Positions 1 to 9,334 of a DNA stretch of 64,000 nucleotides are shown in pieces. The DNA is from Streptomyces sp. Alt3 (GTDB lineage Bacteria; Actinomycetota; Actinomycetes; Streptomycetales; Streptomycetaceae): assembly GCF_030719215.1 (NCBI RefSeq), contig NZ_CP120983.1:372001-436000 (forward strand), given 5' to 3'. The notes beneath the pieces were generated by a model. It had not been told where the DNA came from and made no database searches. It worked only from the letters and a program-made list of their open reading frames with translations. Made by a program: the position numbers and the translations under genes. Positions within the stretch are counted from its first letter, which is position 1; each line of letters begins with the position of its first letter.

Positions 1-374
1 CGCATGGACGTCAGGAAGTCGGCGAACAGGGCGTGGTCGATGGCGTAGCGCCCGGCGGTGTCGGCCACGGCTCTGACCACGGGCTCCTCGCCACCGCCGG
101 TGCGCAGTCCGTGGACCAGGTCGCTCTCCAGCAGACGCAGCAGGCGGTCGCGTTCATCCGGTGACCGCCGGCGGTCGAGGTCGTCCACGATGTCGTCGGC
201 CCAGCGTGCGAACCCGTACAGCGCGTGCACGGCGCAGCGTCGCTCGACGGGCAGGAGCCGGGTGGCCAGGAAGTACGTCCGGCCGTGCCGGGCGTTGAGC
301 TGTCGGCACCGGGCGTAGGCGTCCCGCAGGGCGGGTCCGGTGATTCCGGCGGCATCCAGTTCACGGCGGTTCAT
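1..374 (-). CDS. crtB: Phytoene synthase (CrtB), partial
   Basis: Squalene/phytoene synthase family; condenses two geranylgeranyl diphosphates to phytoene, the first committed carotenoid step. Only the N-terminal 124 residues are in the window. Visible are the opening [13 protein letters not shown], the stretch [19 protein letters not shown] and the first Asp-rich substrate motif [12 protein letters not shown] near residue 60. The ATG at 374 overlaps the stop of crtI as ATGA, so the two are translationally coupled. Third gene of crtE-crtI-crtB, read leftward off the window edge. The family call is secure from the Asp motif and context; the C-terminal half and any downstream crt genes cannot be seen. 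Confidence 0.9.
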   Translation of the reverse strand, partial: MNRRELDAAGITGPALRDAYARCRQLNARHGRTYFLATRLLPVERRCAVHALYGFARWADDIVDDLDRRRSPDERDRLLRLLESDLVHGLRTGGGEEPVVRAVADTAGRYAIDHALFADFLTSM

Positions 375-1906
375 CGGCTCTGCCCTTCGAGGACGGGGGG
401 ACGGCGGCGCGCGGCCGTCGCGCGGGGGAGGCCGGTGATGCGGGCGGCGGCGAGCTTGCCGCTGACCAGGACGGTCGGCACACCCACCCCGGGTGTGGTC
501 CCGCATCCGGCGAGGACGACGTTGTCGTAGCCGCGTACGAGGTTGCGCGGCCGGAAGGGGCCGGTCTGGGCGAAGGTGTGCGACACCGAGAACGGCGTGC
601 CCGCCGCATGGCCCTGGGCCGACCAGTCCGCCGGGGTGACCAGCAGTTCCTGGTCCATGGACGACTCGAAGCCGTCGAGCCCCCGGCGCTCGAGTTCGGC
701 CAGCAGGCTGTCCCGGTAGCGCTGTCCGAGGCCGCGCCAGGTTCCCGCCGACGGGCCTGTCGTGGTGTTGGGGCAGGGAGCCAGGACGTAGTGCAGGTGT
801 CTGCCCGGTGGTGCGAGTGACGGGTCGTGCGTCGTCGGGCGGGTGATGAGCAGCGACGGGTCGCTCATGAGCCGTCCGGTCCTGGTGAGTTCGTCGAAGG
901 TGTGCTCCCAGGCGGCGCCGAAGGAGAGTGTGTGGTGGGCCAGTTCGGGCCAGGTGCGGTCCGTGCCGGCGTGCAGGACCACGGCTGAGGGTGCGTGGCG
1001 GAGGGGTACGGGGCGGCGCGGCGCCCGGCCCAGCAGGCGGTGGACGACGGGAAGGTCCGGTGTCAGGACGACCGCGTCGCAGGCGATGCGGTCGCCGGTG
1101 GCCAGCCGGACGGCCCGCACCCGTCCCGACGCGCGTTCCAGTGCGTCGACCTCCGCGGACCATCGGAACTCGGCCCCGGCGTCGGCGGCCGCGTCCGCCA
1201 TCGCCCGGGGCAGCGCGTGCATGCCGCCCTTCGGGAACCAGACCCCCGCGACCGTGTCCATGTAGGCGATGACGGCGTAGGCGGCGAGGGCGCGTGCAGG
1301 GGCGACTCCCGCGTAGAGCGCCTGGAAGGAGAAGACCCGGCGCAGCCGCGGGTCGGAGAGGAATCTGCCGATCTGAGGATCGAGCCGGCCGAAGCCCCCC
1401 AGGGCCGCGAGCCGGGCGAGGTCCGGGTGCAGGAGCTGGAACGGTGAGTCGAAGTTGGTGTCGATGAAGCGGCGCATCTGGGCCCGGTACAGCCGCTCCA
1501 GCCAGCTCCGCAGCCGACGGTAGCCGGCTGCCTCCGCGTCCCCGGCGAACCTCCGTACCTCGGCCTCCATGGCGTCACCGTCGGTGTGTACGTCGATCCC
1601 GGTGCCGTCGGCGAACCGGGCCCGGTAGGCGGGGTGGAGCGGGATCAGCTCGACGCGCCGGTGGAGACTGTCGCCGACGGCGGCGAAGGCCTCGTCGGCC
1701 AGATGCGGCATGGTGAGCACCGTGGGCCCGGTGTCGACCCGGTATCCGCCGAGTTCCAGCCGTCCCGCGCGGCCTCCGGGTCCGGCTTCCCGTTCGACGA
1801 CGGTCACCCGGCGTCCCGCGCCGAGCAGGTGCAGTGCGGCGGCGAGGCCGGACAGGCCCGCCCCGACGACCACCACGTGGTCCGTGGCGCCGGACACGGT
1901 CCTCAT
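371..1906 (-). CDS. crtI: Phytoene desaturase (CrtI)
   Basis: FAD-dependent phytoene desaturase, 511 aa, introducing successive double bases into phytoene towards lycopene. The N-terminus carries the dinucleotide fold [21 protein letters not shown] followed by the ERE and GGRAG elements. The C-terminus carries the family signature [21 protein letters not shown]. Length is typical for CrtI. The start chosen is the ATG at 1906, which gives the fold directly after [10 protein letters not shown] and overlaps the crtE stop by 4 bp. The open frame continues upstream, but that extension lies antisense-like over crtE and is Arg-rich without domain character. Middle gene of the carotenoid operon. Confidence 0.93.
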   Translation of the reverse strand: MRTVSGATDHVVVVGAGLSGLAAALHLLGAGRRVTVVEREAGPGGRAGRLELGGYRVDTGPTVLTMPHLADEAFAAVGDSLHRRVELIPLHPAYRARFADGTGIDVHTDGDAMEAEVRRFAGDAEAAGYRRLRSWLERLYRAQMRRFIDTNFDSPFQLLHPDLARLAALGGFGRLDPQIGRFLSDPRLRRVFSFQALYAGVAPARALAAYAVIAYMDTVAGVWFPKGGMHALPRAMADAAADAGAEFRWSAEVDALERASGRVRAVRLATGDRIACDAVVLTPDLPVVHRLLGRAPRRPVPLRHAPSAVVLHAGTDRTWPELAHHTLSFGAAWEHTFDELTRTGRLMSDPSLLITRPTTHDPSLAPPGRHLHYVLAPCPNTTTGPSAGTWRGLGQRYRDSLLAELERRGLDGFESSMDQELLVTPADWSAQGHAAGTPFSVSHTFAQTGPFRPRNLVRGYDNVVLAGCGTTPGVGVPTVLVSGKLAAARITGLPRATAARRRPPVLEGQSR

Positions 1907-3081
1907 GCTCCCTCCCCGCCGGGGTCGGGGAGAGTGGTGTCGGTGCCCGCGGCGCGTGCCACGAGTGCGGCGAACTCCCCCCTTGCGCGGTCGTCCGCCC
2001 CGGTGTCCGCGAAGTGGCGCAGACTCGACGCGGTGAGGCAGGCGATCTCCTTCTCGACCGCCGCCCGTGCGCCGGTGCGTTCCAGCGCGGCGCGCATCCG
2101 GTCGGCCGTTCCTGCACCGGCTCGCGGCCCGTGGTGGCCGAGTACGGCCAGTGCCTCGGTGTCGCCCGACTCGTCGGCGAGACGGAGAGCGGCCGCGAGG
2201 AGGCCGGTGAGTTTGCGGGTCCTCAGGTCCTCGTCCGCGGGCTTGCCCGTGACGGCGGGGTCCCCGAATGCTCCCAGCAGGTCGTCGTGGAGCTGGAAGG
2301 CGAGTCCGGCGCACCGTCCGGCGGAACGCAGCGCGTCCATGCCGCGGGCATCGGCCCCGGCCAGGGACGCGCCCAGGGCGAGCGGCCGCTCCACGGTGTA
2401 GAGCGCGCTCTTGAGCGTCGCGATGTTCCTGGCCTGGGTCTCGTCGGAGGAACCGGTCGCCTGGGCCCGCATGTCCAGGTACTGCCCTGCGACCATCTCG
2501 CCGCGCATCGCCTGCCACTCCCGGTGCAGCTGTCCGCCGTACGGGGAACCAAGCGCGGTCTCGGTGAGCAGGTCGTCGGCCCACACCAGGGCGAGGTCTC
2601 CGGCCAGGACCGCCGCCGTGCCGGAGTAGCCGGCGGCGGAGCCGTACATACGGCCTTCCCGGTGCAGACGCGCGAACTGCGCGTGCACGGCCGGTGCGCC
2701 CCGGCGCACCGGCGATTCGTCCATGACGTCGTCGTGGACCAGCGCGCAGGCCTGCAGCAGTTCGAGTGCGGCACCGACACGCAGCGGTGTCCCGGGGTCG
2801 CCGGATCCTCCCGCCGCCAGCCATCCGCACCGGACGAAAGCCGTCCGGAGCCGCTTGCCTCCGCGCAGGACGAACGTGGCGACCCGGGACGCCACCTCCT
2901 CCGCGAACACGGCGTCCACCCGCCGGGCCTCCCCCAGCCTGGTGTGCAGATACTCCGCGAGGAGGGCGTCGACGGCAGCTGCCGTTCCGCCGGCCGGGTC
3001 CGGGACACGACGGCCGCCCGTGCCGGGGTCGGGTCCGGCACTCCCGCCGGTCCCTGCCCGCATCGCCCCTGGACCGAGCAT
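1903..3081 (-). CDS. crtE: Geranylgeranyl diphosphate synthase (CrtE)
   Basis: Trans-isoprenyl diphosphate synthase, 392 aa, making C20 GGPP for carotenoids. The first Asp-rich motif DDVMD is at about residues 117-121, inside LVHDDVMDESPVRRG. The second, HDDLLGAFGD, is near residue 264. GGKRLR near residue 75 and GEMVAGQYLDM near 190 also fit. The start at 3081 gives a Gly/Pro-rich tail of about 30 residues before the enzyme fold; a second Met at 3063 is possible. First gene of the minus-strand crt operon, overlapping crtI by 4 bp. A separate polyprenyl synthase lies at 22228. Confidence 0.93.
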   Translation of the reverse strand: MLGPGAMRAGTGGSAGPDPGTGGRRVPDPAGGTAAAVDALLAEYLHTRLGEARRVDAVFAEEVASRVATFVLRGGKRLRTAFVRCGWLAAGGSGDPGTPLRVGAALELLQACALVHDDVMDESPVRRGAPAVHAQFARLHREGRMYGSAAGYSGTAAVLAGDLALVWADDLLTETALGSPYGGQLHREWQAMRGEMVAGQYLDMRAQATGSSDETQARNIATLKSALYTVERPLALGASLAGADARGMDALRSAGRCAGLAFQLHDDLLGAFGDPAVTGKPADEDLRTRKLTGLLAAALRLADESGDTEALAVLGHHGPRAGAGTADRMRAALERTGARAAVEKEIACLTASSLRHFADTGADDRARGEFAALVARAAGTDTTLPDPGGEGA

Positions 3082-3266
3082 GGACAGCCCCTTTCGCCCG
3101 ATTGTCCGCTTCCGCGTCGACCGGTGCTTCCGGCCGCGAGGACCGCGGATGCGTCTATGCCTGCCCGGCGCACGGTGGGATCGGAGCGGAGTTCACCCGA
3201 ACGGCGGGCGGCGGGGCGGAAGGACGCGCGGGAGCGTCCTTCCGCGGGCCGACGCTTCAGGTCACG

Positions 3267-3755
3267 TCACTGCCGGGGAACGCCACGCACGGGGTGCTTG
3301 CTCATGATCGACACCCGGTTGAAGGCGTTGATCGTGACGGCGACCCAGATCACGGCCGAGATCTCCTCCTCGGAGAGGGACCGGCGGGCCGTGGCGTAGG
3401 CGTCCTCCTGGAGGGCGGCGTCGGCGGGGTGCGTCGTCGCCTCGGCGAGGGCGAGTGCGGCACGCTCCTGGGCGGTGAACACCTCGGTGTCGCGCCAGGC
3501 TGCCAGCACGCCCAGTCGCCGGGTCGTCTCGCCCTCCCGCAGGGCGGCCCGGGTGTGGACGTCCAGGCAGTAGGCGCAGCCGTTGATCTGTGACACCCGC
3601 AGGTTGACCAGTTCGACCAGAGTGCGGTCCAGCCCCGCCTCCTGGGCGACCGTGCGCACCGCTTCGGCCGTGGCGGTCAGGGCGTGGAAGGCCTTCGGGC
3701 TCCGCTTGTCCACGTAGACCCGCTTGTCCGCACGATCCGCCTCCGTACCGTTCAC
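3267..3755 (-). CDS. Carboxymuconolactone decarboxylase / AhpD-like protein
   Basis: 162-aa protein of the alkylhydroperoxidase-like (AhpD/CMD) fold. The active-site pattern is INGCAYCLDVHTR, with Cys60, Cys63 and His67, the CxxC plus His relay used for thiol-based peroxide reduction in AhpD. The GTG at 3755 is chosen because GAGGAG lies at correct spacing upstream, although the frame stays open far upstream over the pirin gene. It is divergent from pirin across 123 bp, and this pairing suggests a shared oxidative-stress or electrophile response, which is inference. Substrate unknown; members of the family are often called YcnD/YnjA-like. Confidence 0.85.
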   Translation of the reverse strand: MNGTEADRADKRVYVDKRSPKAFHALTATAEAVRTVAQEAGLDRTLVELVNLRVSQINGCAYCLDVHTRAALREGETTRRLGVLAAWRDTEVFTAQERAALALAEATTHPADAALQEDAYATARRSLSEEEISAVIWVAVTINAFNRVSIMSKHPVRGVPRQ

Positions 3756-3820
3756 CCTGGACTCCTCACCGGGACGTGCCGCCCCTTGTCGTGCCGTGGC
3801 CGCCCTGGCGGGCGGCGGCT

Positions 3821-3845
3821 TATGATCAAGCATGATTGTTGAACA
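3821..3845. promoter_or_regulatory. AT-rich divergent promoter with short inverted repeat
   Basis: In the 123-bp gap between the AhpD-like gene and pirin there is an AT-rich patch, unusual in this GC-rich sequence. It holds TATGAT at 3821-3826, a plausible -10 for pirin, and the inverted repeat TGTT-G-AACA at 3837-3845, which could be an operator for both divergent genes. No regulator gene is adjacent. Confidence 0.35.
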
Positions 3846-3878
3846 TGTAAGCACCCTTGTAGCACCCGGGGGCCCGCG

Positions 3879-4856
3879 ATGAGCGGTGTGGAGACGGACC
3901 TGGCCGCACCGGGGACCGGCCCCGGGGCCGGCATCGAGGTCCTCACGCCGCGGGACGTCCCCCTCGGCGGCCCGAGGGCGATGACTGTGCGGCGCACGCT
4001 GCCGCAGCGGGCCAGGACGCTCATCGGGGCCTGGTGCTTCATCGACCACTACGGCCCGGACGACGTCGCGGAGACGGGCGGGATGGATGTGGCCCCGCAT
4101 CCGCACATCGGCCTGCAGACGGTGAGCTGGCTGTTCAGCGGGGAGATCGAGCACCGTGACAGCCTGGGCAGCCACGCCTTCGTGCGTCCTGGGGAGCTGA
4201 ACCTCATGACCGGTGGCCACGGCATCAGTCACACGGAGGTCTCCACCCCCGGCACCACGCTCCTGCACGGCGTCCAGCTGTGGGTGGCACTCCCCGGGGA
4301 GCACCGGGACACCGGCCGCGACTTCCGGCACCACGTACCGGCACCGGTCCGCCTGGACGGAGCGGTGATCCGGGTGTTCCTCGGCTCGCTCGCCGGGGAC
4401 ACCTCGCCGGTCCCCGCCTTCACCCCGCTGCTCGGCGCCGAGATCGTCCTCGAACCGCACACCACCACGACCCTCGACGTCGATCCGGCCTTCGAGCACG
4501 GCCTCCTCGTCGACCAGGGCAGCGTCCGTCTGGACGGAACGCCGCTGCGCGGTGCCGAACTGGGCTACACCGGGACGGGGAACCGCACGATCACCCTGGC
4601 CAACGAGACGGACGCCCCCGCCCGGGCCGTGCTCGTGGGCGGAACTCCGTTCGAGGAACGGATCGTCATGTGGTGGAATTTCGTGGGCCGCAGCCACGAG
4701 GACATCGTCGAGGCACGCACGGACTGGGAGGCATCCTCCGACCGCTTCGGCCATGTCGACGGCTACCCCGGCGAACGCATCCCCGCCCCTGCCCTCCCGA
4801 ACGCCACCATCGCACCGCGTGGCAACCCGACCCGCCCGAAAGGCAGCACACGATGA
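3879..4856 (+). CDS. Pirin family protein
   Basis: 325-aa bicupin of the pirin family. The N-terminal cupin has metal-ligand candidates His74 and His76 in APHPHIGLQTVSW and His118 plus Glu120 in GGHGISHTE, matching the two-His then His/Glu arrangement of characterised pirins. Some bacterial pirins are quercetinases or redox sensors; the substrate here is unknown. The ATG follows a short leader after the divergent promoter. The stop overlaps the next ATG (ATGA), so it is coupled to the acetyltransferase. The C-terminal segment HVDGYPGERIPAPALP is typical of full-length bacterial pirins. Confidence 0.9.
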   Translation: MSGVETDLAAPGTGPGAGIEVLTPRDVPLGGPRAMTVRRTLPQRARTLIGAWCFIDHYGPDDVAETGGMDVAPHPHIGLQTVSWLFSGEIEHRDSLGSHAFVRPGELNLMTGGHGISHTEVSTPGTTLLHGVQLWVALPGEHRDTGRDFRHHVPAPVRLDGAVIRVFLGSLAGDTSPVPAFTPLLGAEIVLEPHTTTTLDVDPAFEHGLLVDQGSVRLDGTPLRGAELGYTGTGNRTITLANETDAPARAVLVGGTPFEERIVMWWNFVGRSHEDIVEARTDWEASSDRFGHVDGYPGERIPAPALPNATIAPRGNPTRPKGSTR

Positions 4857-5191
4857 CCCAGGCCGCCGCCCCCCTCGTCCGGAACGCGGACGCCCGGCAC
4901 CGCTACGAGATCCTGGTCGGCGAGGTGACGGCGGGCTTCACGGCCTACCGTGACCGCGACGGGCAACGTGTCTTCTTCCACACGGAGACCGACGACGCGT
5001 TCGCAGGCCAGGGGCTTGCCTCCGTCCTCGTGCAGGAGGCCCTGAGCGACGTGCGGGACACGGGCAGGCGGATCGTTCCGGTCTGCCCGTACGTGGCGAA
5101 GTTCCTCAAGAAGCACCAGGAGTTCGCCGACATCACCGACCCGGTCACGCCCGAGATCCTGCAGTGGCTGGACACCGCCCTGGCCGGCTGA
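4853..5191 (+). CDS. Small GNAT-fold N-acetyltransferase (YjdJ type)
   Basis: 112-aa single-domain acetyltransferase. The acetyl-CoA binding loop is seen as AGQGLASVLVQEAL near residues 44-57, followed by the conserved ending CPYVAKFLKKHQEF typical of the short YjdJ/GNAT_YjdJ group. Substrate unknown. The ATG overlaps the pirin stop by 4 bp, so the two are one transcription unit. Translation ends 21 bp before the convergent GH43 stop, with a small hairpin between. Confidence 0.88.
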   Translation: MTQAAAPLVRNADARHRYEILVGEVTAGFTAYRDRDGQRVFFHTETDDAFAGQGLASVLVQEALSDVRDTGRRIVPVCPYVAKFLKKHQEFADITDPVTPEILQWLDTALAG

Positions 5192-5201
5192 GCCCCCGGT
5201 C

Positions 5202-5221
5202 CCGGCCTGCCCTCAGGCCGG
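5202..5221. terminator. Short hairpin between convergent genes
   Basis: CCGGCCTG at 5202-5209 pairs with CAGGCCGG at 5214-5221 around a 4-nt loop. It sits between the acetyltransferase stop and the GH43 stop and overlaps the latter. No T-tract. Probable bidirectional terminator. Confidence 0.4.
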
Positions 5222-6751
5222 CCGCAGCTCGAACCAGTCGAAGGCCGCGGTTCCCCGGGTCGCGTACATGCCGATGACCCGGCCGGTGAAGCCGCCCGCG
5301 ACCTCGGTGGTGAGGTAACGTCCGTCGAGTTCCGCGAGGATCTCGACGTGGCCGTCCTCGGTCTCGTAACCGAGGCGGAGGGTGTCCGGGCCACCGACAC
5401 GGAGGCCGGAGGGGGCCTCCGCGCCGGGGTCGGCAGGACGTACGGTGACGGTGGGCGGCAGGACATCCTCGGTGCTCACGTCGACCCGCAGCGTCAAGGG
5501 CCCCGGGGGTACACGCCGTTCGGCGACCGTCGTACGGGAGGGGCCGATGCGGGCGACCGCTCGCACGGTGTCGCCCTCCACCTCGACCTGGTAGTGGTGC
5601 GCCTCGTCCAGCCGGACGGCGAGACCGCCCCGGCTCGCCTCGCCGACGTCGATCCGCGTCCGGGCGACGCAGTGAGGGTCCTGCTGCCGCCGTCCCACGA
5701 ACAGCGCTCCGGGCTTGTCCATGCTGTCCGCACGGGCGTGCAGCACCAGGTGGCCGGGGCGTTCGCCGAGGCGTACGGCACCCGGGTCCTGCCTCCTCAG
5801 CGAAACCCAGCAGGGCGCGAGGGCGGGTGAGCCGAAGTCGTCGCGGTGCGGCTCGGCGGGCCAGGGATGCGGAGCGAGCCCCGGTGCCGGGGCGCGCAGT
5901 TCCAGCGGTCCCGGCAGCGGCCACTCGTCCTCCCACCGCACCGGCACCAGGAACGTCTCCCGGCCCATACCGTGGAACTTCGGCGTGTCACCGCGGGGCC
6001 GGGTGCCCAGCAGCACCATCCACCAGGTGTCGTCGTGCGCCCGCACCAGGTCGCCGTGCCCGGTGTTCTGCACCGGGTGGCCCGTACTGCGGTGGGACAG
6101 CACGGGGTTGTCCGGGTGCGGTTCGAACGGTCCGGGCAGCGAGCGGGCCCTGGCCACCGACATCGCGTGCCCGCGTTCCGTCCCGCCCTCCGACAGCAGC
6201 AGGTACCACCAGTCACCGATCCGGTAGAGGTGCGGGCCCTCGGGGTACTGGAGCCCGCTGCCCGACCACATCTCCACCGGCTCGCCGAGCAGTTCGCCGG
6301 TCTCCGGTTCGATCCGCACCCCGCGGATCCCGTCGTGGGAGAACACGCACCAGCAGTTCCCCTCGTCGTCCCAGACCAGATCGGGGTCGATGCCGGGAAT
6401 GCCGACCGGCACGGGTTCCGACCACGGACCGGCGGGGTCCTCGGCGGTCACCAGGATGTTGCCCGACCCGGCCACCACGGTCGTGATCAACCAGAAACGG
6501 CCGTCGTGGTGCCGCAGCGTGGGGGCGTACACCCCGCACGAGGACGGGGCGTCGTCGGGCAGCGCCAACTGTGACGGGCGGTCCAGCGCGTGGCCGATCA
6601 GCCGCCAGTGCACCAGGTCCCTGCTGTGCCACAGCGGTACACCGGGCACGTACTCGAAGCTGGACGTCGCCACGTAGTAGTCCTCGCCTACGCGGCAGAT
6701 GCTCGGATCCGGACTGAAGCCGGGTATCACGGGATTGTCGAAGAACGCCAT
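5213..6751 (-). CDS. Glycoside hydrolase family 43 (beta-xylosidase/arabinofuranosidase-like)
   Basis: 512-aa GH43 enzyme. The catalytic Asp is in NPVIPGFSPDPSICR (Asp15). The pKa-modulating Asp is in IDPDLVWDDEGN near residue 125, and the acid Glu is in QYPEGPHLY near residue 170. After the five-bladed propeller (to about residue 310) comes a C-terminal beta-sandwich of the XynB type. There is no signal peptide, so it likely acts on imported oligosaccharides. The ATG at 6751 has AGGACA upstream. The palindrome at 6801-6815 lies about 50 bp upstream, suggesting LacI-type control. Xylosidase versus arabinosidase activity cannot be decided from sequence. Confidence 0.9.
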   Translation of the reverse strand: MAFFDNPVIPGFSPDPSICRVGEDYYVATSSFEYVPGVPLWHSRDLVHWRLIGHALDRPSQLALPDDAPSSCGVYAPTLRHHDGRFWLITTVVAGSGNILVTAEDPAGPWSEPVPVGIPGIDPDLVWDDEGNCWCVFSHDGIRGVRIEPETGELLGEPVEMWSGSGLQYPEGPHLYRIGDWWYLLLSEGGTERGHAMSVARARSLPGPFEPHPDNPVLSHRSTGHPVQNTGHGDLVRAHDDTWWMVLLGTRPRGDTPKFHGMGRETFLVPVRWEDEWPLPGPLELRAPAPGLAPHPWPAEPHRDDFGSPALAPCWVSLRRQDPGAVRLGERPGHLVLHARADSMDKPGALFVGRRQQDPHCVARTRIDVGEASRGGLAVRLDEAHHYQVEVEGDTVRAVARIGPSRTTVAERRVPPGPLTLRVDVSTEDVLPPTVTVRPADPGAEAPSGLRVGGPDTLRLGYETEDGHVEILAELDGRYLTTEVAGGFTGRVIGMYATRGTAAFDWFELRPA

Positions 6752-6800
6752 GATCTGTCCTAGGGGCTCGGGCCAGGACCGTGTCCCACGGCCATGATCG

Positions 6801-6815
6801 TTGAAGCGCTTCGAA
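6801..6815. promoter_or_regulatory. LacI-type operator upstream of GH43
   Basis: TTGAAGCGCTTCGAA contains the perfect palindrome GAAGCGCTTC (6803-6812). On the minus strand a TTGACA-like -35 (about 6840) and a TCATCT-like -10 precede it, so a bound repressor would sit at the GH43 transcription start. The same core recurs at 6931-6946. Confidence 0.6.
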
Positions 6816-6930
6816 GATGACAGTCGCACGTTTGACTGTCAATAGAGTCGACCAGAAGGGATTCCAGGGCCCTCCTTCGACAGCATGGACAACAAGAGCC
6901 CCCTCGAACACATCACGTTCTCCGAGTCGA

Positions 6931-6946
6931 GTCGAAGCGCTTCGAC
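6931..6946. promoter_or_regulatory. LacI-type operator, 16-bp perfect palindrome
   Basis: GTCGAAGCGCTTCGAC is a perfect 16-bp palindrome with the same core as the site at 6801, 130 bp away. The remainder of the 463-bp gap 6752-7214 between GH43 and the ABC exporter shows no supportable gene. The site may serve GH43 by looping, or the exporter. No LacI-family gene is inside the window. Confidence 0.6.
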
Positions 6947-7214
6947 AGATGCCGCCTCATGCTCCGCGCGGCGGCGGTCCGTAGGTGGACCGTCATCGGA
7001 AACCTCGTGCGCCCCAGGGCTTTCAGGCACCGGCGTTTCGGCCAGGTCACGCCGTCCGCCGGAGGCCCCAGTACGGCGGACCCGCCTCGGAGGCCTTGCC
7101 GTTCCAGGGGCCCGGCACGTCCTGAATCGAGCGCGTTCGAATCTCGGGGCGCGTCGTTATGCCGTGCACCGCCGGGCCGATCAGGTGCGGCACGACCCAC
7201 CAGGAGTGATGCAG

Positions 7215-9104
7215 GTGACCGTCACCGATTCCTCGGCCGCCGGAGTGGAGACGCCTCCCCCTCCGCCCCCGGCCACCATCACCTTCGAGGGCAAGCACGG
7301 CAAGAACCCCCTGGCCGAGGCCAGTTTCGGGGCACTGTGCATGCGCCTGCCCGCGATCCTCGCGCACACCGCACGCAGGGCCTGGGCCGTCGACAGGGCC
7401 GGCGCGGTGCTGCTCCTGGTCTGCCAGCTCCTCACGGGAACCGCGGCAGCCCTCGTCCTCGCTTTCACCGCGCGGGCCATGACACATCTGCTCGCCGCGG
7501 GGCCGGTGTCCGAACGCCTGCACGCCGCGCTGCCCGCGCTGACCGTGGTCGCCGCCGCAGCCGGCTTCGGCCGCGTCAGCAGCGCCCTGTCCTCGTACGC
7601 GGATTCGAGGATCACCCCGCTGCTCACGACAGAGGCGGACCTCTCGCTCGTCTCCGCGGTGTGCCGTGTGGAGGCATCCGCGTACGGCGAGGACGGGTTC
7701 GCCGACCGGCAGGAGGCCGCCGAGGTCGGTGTCACCCGGACGCGGACGATGGTGCAGGACGCCCAGCGGTTCATGGCCGCCCTCATCCGGATGATCGCGG
7801 CGACCGGCGTCATCACGGCCCTGCACTGGATGATGCTGCCGCTGCTCCTGCTCGCCGTGCTCCCGGCGGGCATCGGTGCCGTGCTGTCCGCGCGCGTGGA
7901 CTACGAGACGCACTACAACAACGTCGCCGACCGCAACGTGCGTTCCATGATGCGCTGGTGGGCCACCTACTCCCGCTACGGGGACGAGGTCCGGGCGAAC
8001 GGCATGACCGGCTACCTCATCCACTGGTACCGCGCGCTGTCCGACCGGATCGACCGGCGCACCCTCACCGCGGCGCCCCGCATGCTGCGTATCGTCCTGG
8101 CCACCAGCGCCCTGGGCGGCGTGTTCCTGCTGGGTACCTGGGCCGCGCTCGCCTGGCTGGCCGTCACGGGGCGCGTCGCCCTGCCCGTCGCGGCCACCGC
8201 GGTCGTCGCCGTGCAGACCGCCCTGGCCGCTCTGTCGCAGTTCGTCGTCCACGGGGCCGCGATGTTCCACACCTCGCTCTACCTGGCGGACATGCGGTCC
8301 TTCCTCGACATGGCGGACGAACGCGCCCCCCAGCGCGGTACGGCGACCGTGCCCGACCGGGTGGACGAGATCCGGCTCGACGAGGTCGTCCACCGGTACC
8401 CCGGCCGGGACGAACCCGCCGTCGCGGGCGTATCGCTCACCTTGCGGCGCGGCGAGATCCTGGCGGTCGTCGGTGAGAACGGCTCGGGCAAGTCGACCCT
8501 GGCCAAGCTCATCACGGGGATCCTCCTGGCCGACAAGGGCCGCGTCCTGTGGGACGGCACCGATCTCGCCGACGCCGATCCCGAAGCCGTGTGGCGACGC
8601 ACCGCCCTCGTCCCGCAGAACTTCGCCTGCTGGCCGCTGCGCGCCCGGGAGAACGTCACCCTCGGCCGGCCCAGGACGTACGACGACGGACCGGTGTGGG
8701 AAGCCGTCGACGCCGTGGGCATGCGCGAGACGGTGGAGAAGCTTCCCCAGGGGCTCGACACCCTCCTGGCCAGGGAACTCTGGGGCGGAGCCGAGCTGTC
8801 CGGCGGCCAGTGGCAGCGGCTCGCGTGTGCGCGGGCGCTGTACCGGCGCACTCCCCTGCTGATCCTGGACGAGCCCACGTCCCAGATGGACCAGCGCGGG
8901 GAGCACAGGATCTTCCTGGAGATCAGGCGCATCGCCGCGGAACGCATGACGGTCGTCGTCACGCACCAGCTCGAGAACACACGGCTGGCCGACCGTATCG
9001 TCGTCATGCGCGCAGGACGCGTCGTCGAGCAGGGCACGTACGAGGAACTCGCCCACGGGGGAAGCCTTTTCGCCGAGCTCCTGGCGCTCGCCCAGGACCG
9101 GTAG
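7215..9104 (+). CDS. ABC exporter, fused permease and ATPase
   Basis: 629-aa half-transporter. An N-terminal six-helix membrane domain (about residues 45-350) is followed by an ATPase domain with Walker A GENGSGKST (about 418), signature LSGGQWQRLACARAL (about 528), Walker B LLILDEPTSQMD (about 548) and an H-loop in VVVTHQLENTRLADR. It resembles peptide/lantibiotic-type exporters (homodimeric). AGGAG at 7202-7206 is 8 nt from the GTG at 7215, which I prefer over the ATG at 7209, only 2 nt away. The tail PPPPPP near residue 12 is cytoplasmic. Cargo unknown; no modification enzymes are adjacent. Confidence 0.88.
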   Translation: MTVTDSSAAGVETPPPPPPATITFEGKHGKNPLAEASFGALCMRLPAILAHTARRAWAVDRAGAVLLLVCQLLTGTAAALVLAFTARAMTHLLAAGPVSERLHAALPALTVVAAAAGFGRVSSALSSYADSRITPLLTTEADLSLVSAVCRVEASAYGEDGFADRQEAAEVGVTRTRTMVQDAQRFMAALIRMIAATGVITALHWMMLPLLLLAVLPAGIGAVLSARVDYETHYNNVADRNVRSMMRWWATYSRYGDEVRANGMTGYLIHWYRALSDRIDRRTLTAAPRMLRIVLATSALGGVFLLGTWAALAWLAVTGRVALPVAATAVVAVQTALAALSQFVVHGAAMFHTSLYLADMRSFLDMADERAPQRGTATVPDRVDEIRLDEVVHRYPGRDEPAVAGVSLTLRRGEILAVVGENGSGKSTLAKLITGILLADKGRVLWDGTDLADADPEAVWRRTALVPQNFACWPLRARENVTLGRPRTYDDGPVWEAVDAVGMRETVEKLPQGLDTLLARELWGGAELSGGQWQRLACARALYRRTPLLILDEPTSQMDQRGEHRIFLEIRRIAAERMTVVVTHQLENTRLADRIVVMRAGRVVEQGTYEELAHGGSLFAELLALAQDR

Positions 9105-9190
9105 GGCGACCCGGGTGCCCGTGCGGACGGTCTGCGCGGGTACCCGGATCCAGGTGCGTGACCGGTGGGGCCTGTAGCCGGACGGCGGGC

Positions 9191-9334
9191 ATGGACGGCG
9201 TCCCCGTGGAACCCGCGGACGCCGAGTTCCTGATGTCCCCCGAGGCGCGGGACGCCGCCACCCGGGAGGGCGTCCCGGTGATCGACCACCGGGCTCTCCG
9301 ACGGGTCTGGACGCGGAGCGCCGGTCAGAGGTGA
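9191..9334 (+). CDS. Possible small protein after ABC exporter
   Basis: Open frame of 47 codons from ATG 9191, 86 bp after the exporter, reading MDGVPVEPADAEFLMSPEAR and ending RRVWTRSAGQR. There is no Cys and no recognisable domain. GC-rich third positions fit coding use, but no clear ribosome site precedes it. It could be a conserved small protein or chance. I do not recognise it. Confidence 0.25.
   Translation: MDGVPVEPADAEFLMSPEARDAATREGVPVIDHRALRRVWTRSAGQR

Noticed and set aside
1834..3399. 521-codon open frame antisense to crtI and crtE
   Set aside because: Arg/Pro/Gly-rich with no domain, no ribosome site, and lies over clear carotenoid genes; a GC-bias shadow.
6752..7214. Small open frames in the GH43/exporter gap
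   Set aside because: No ribosome sites, no domain and they cover the operators.
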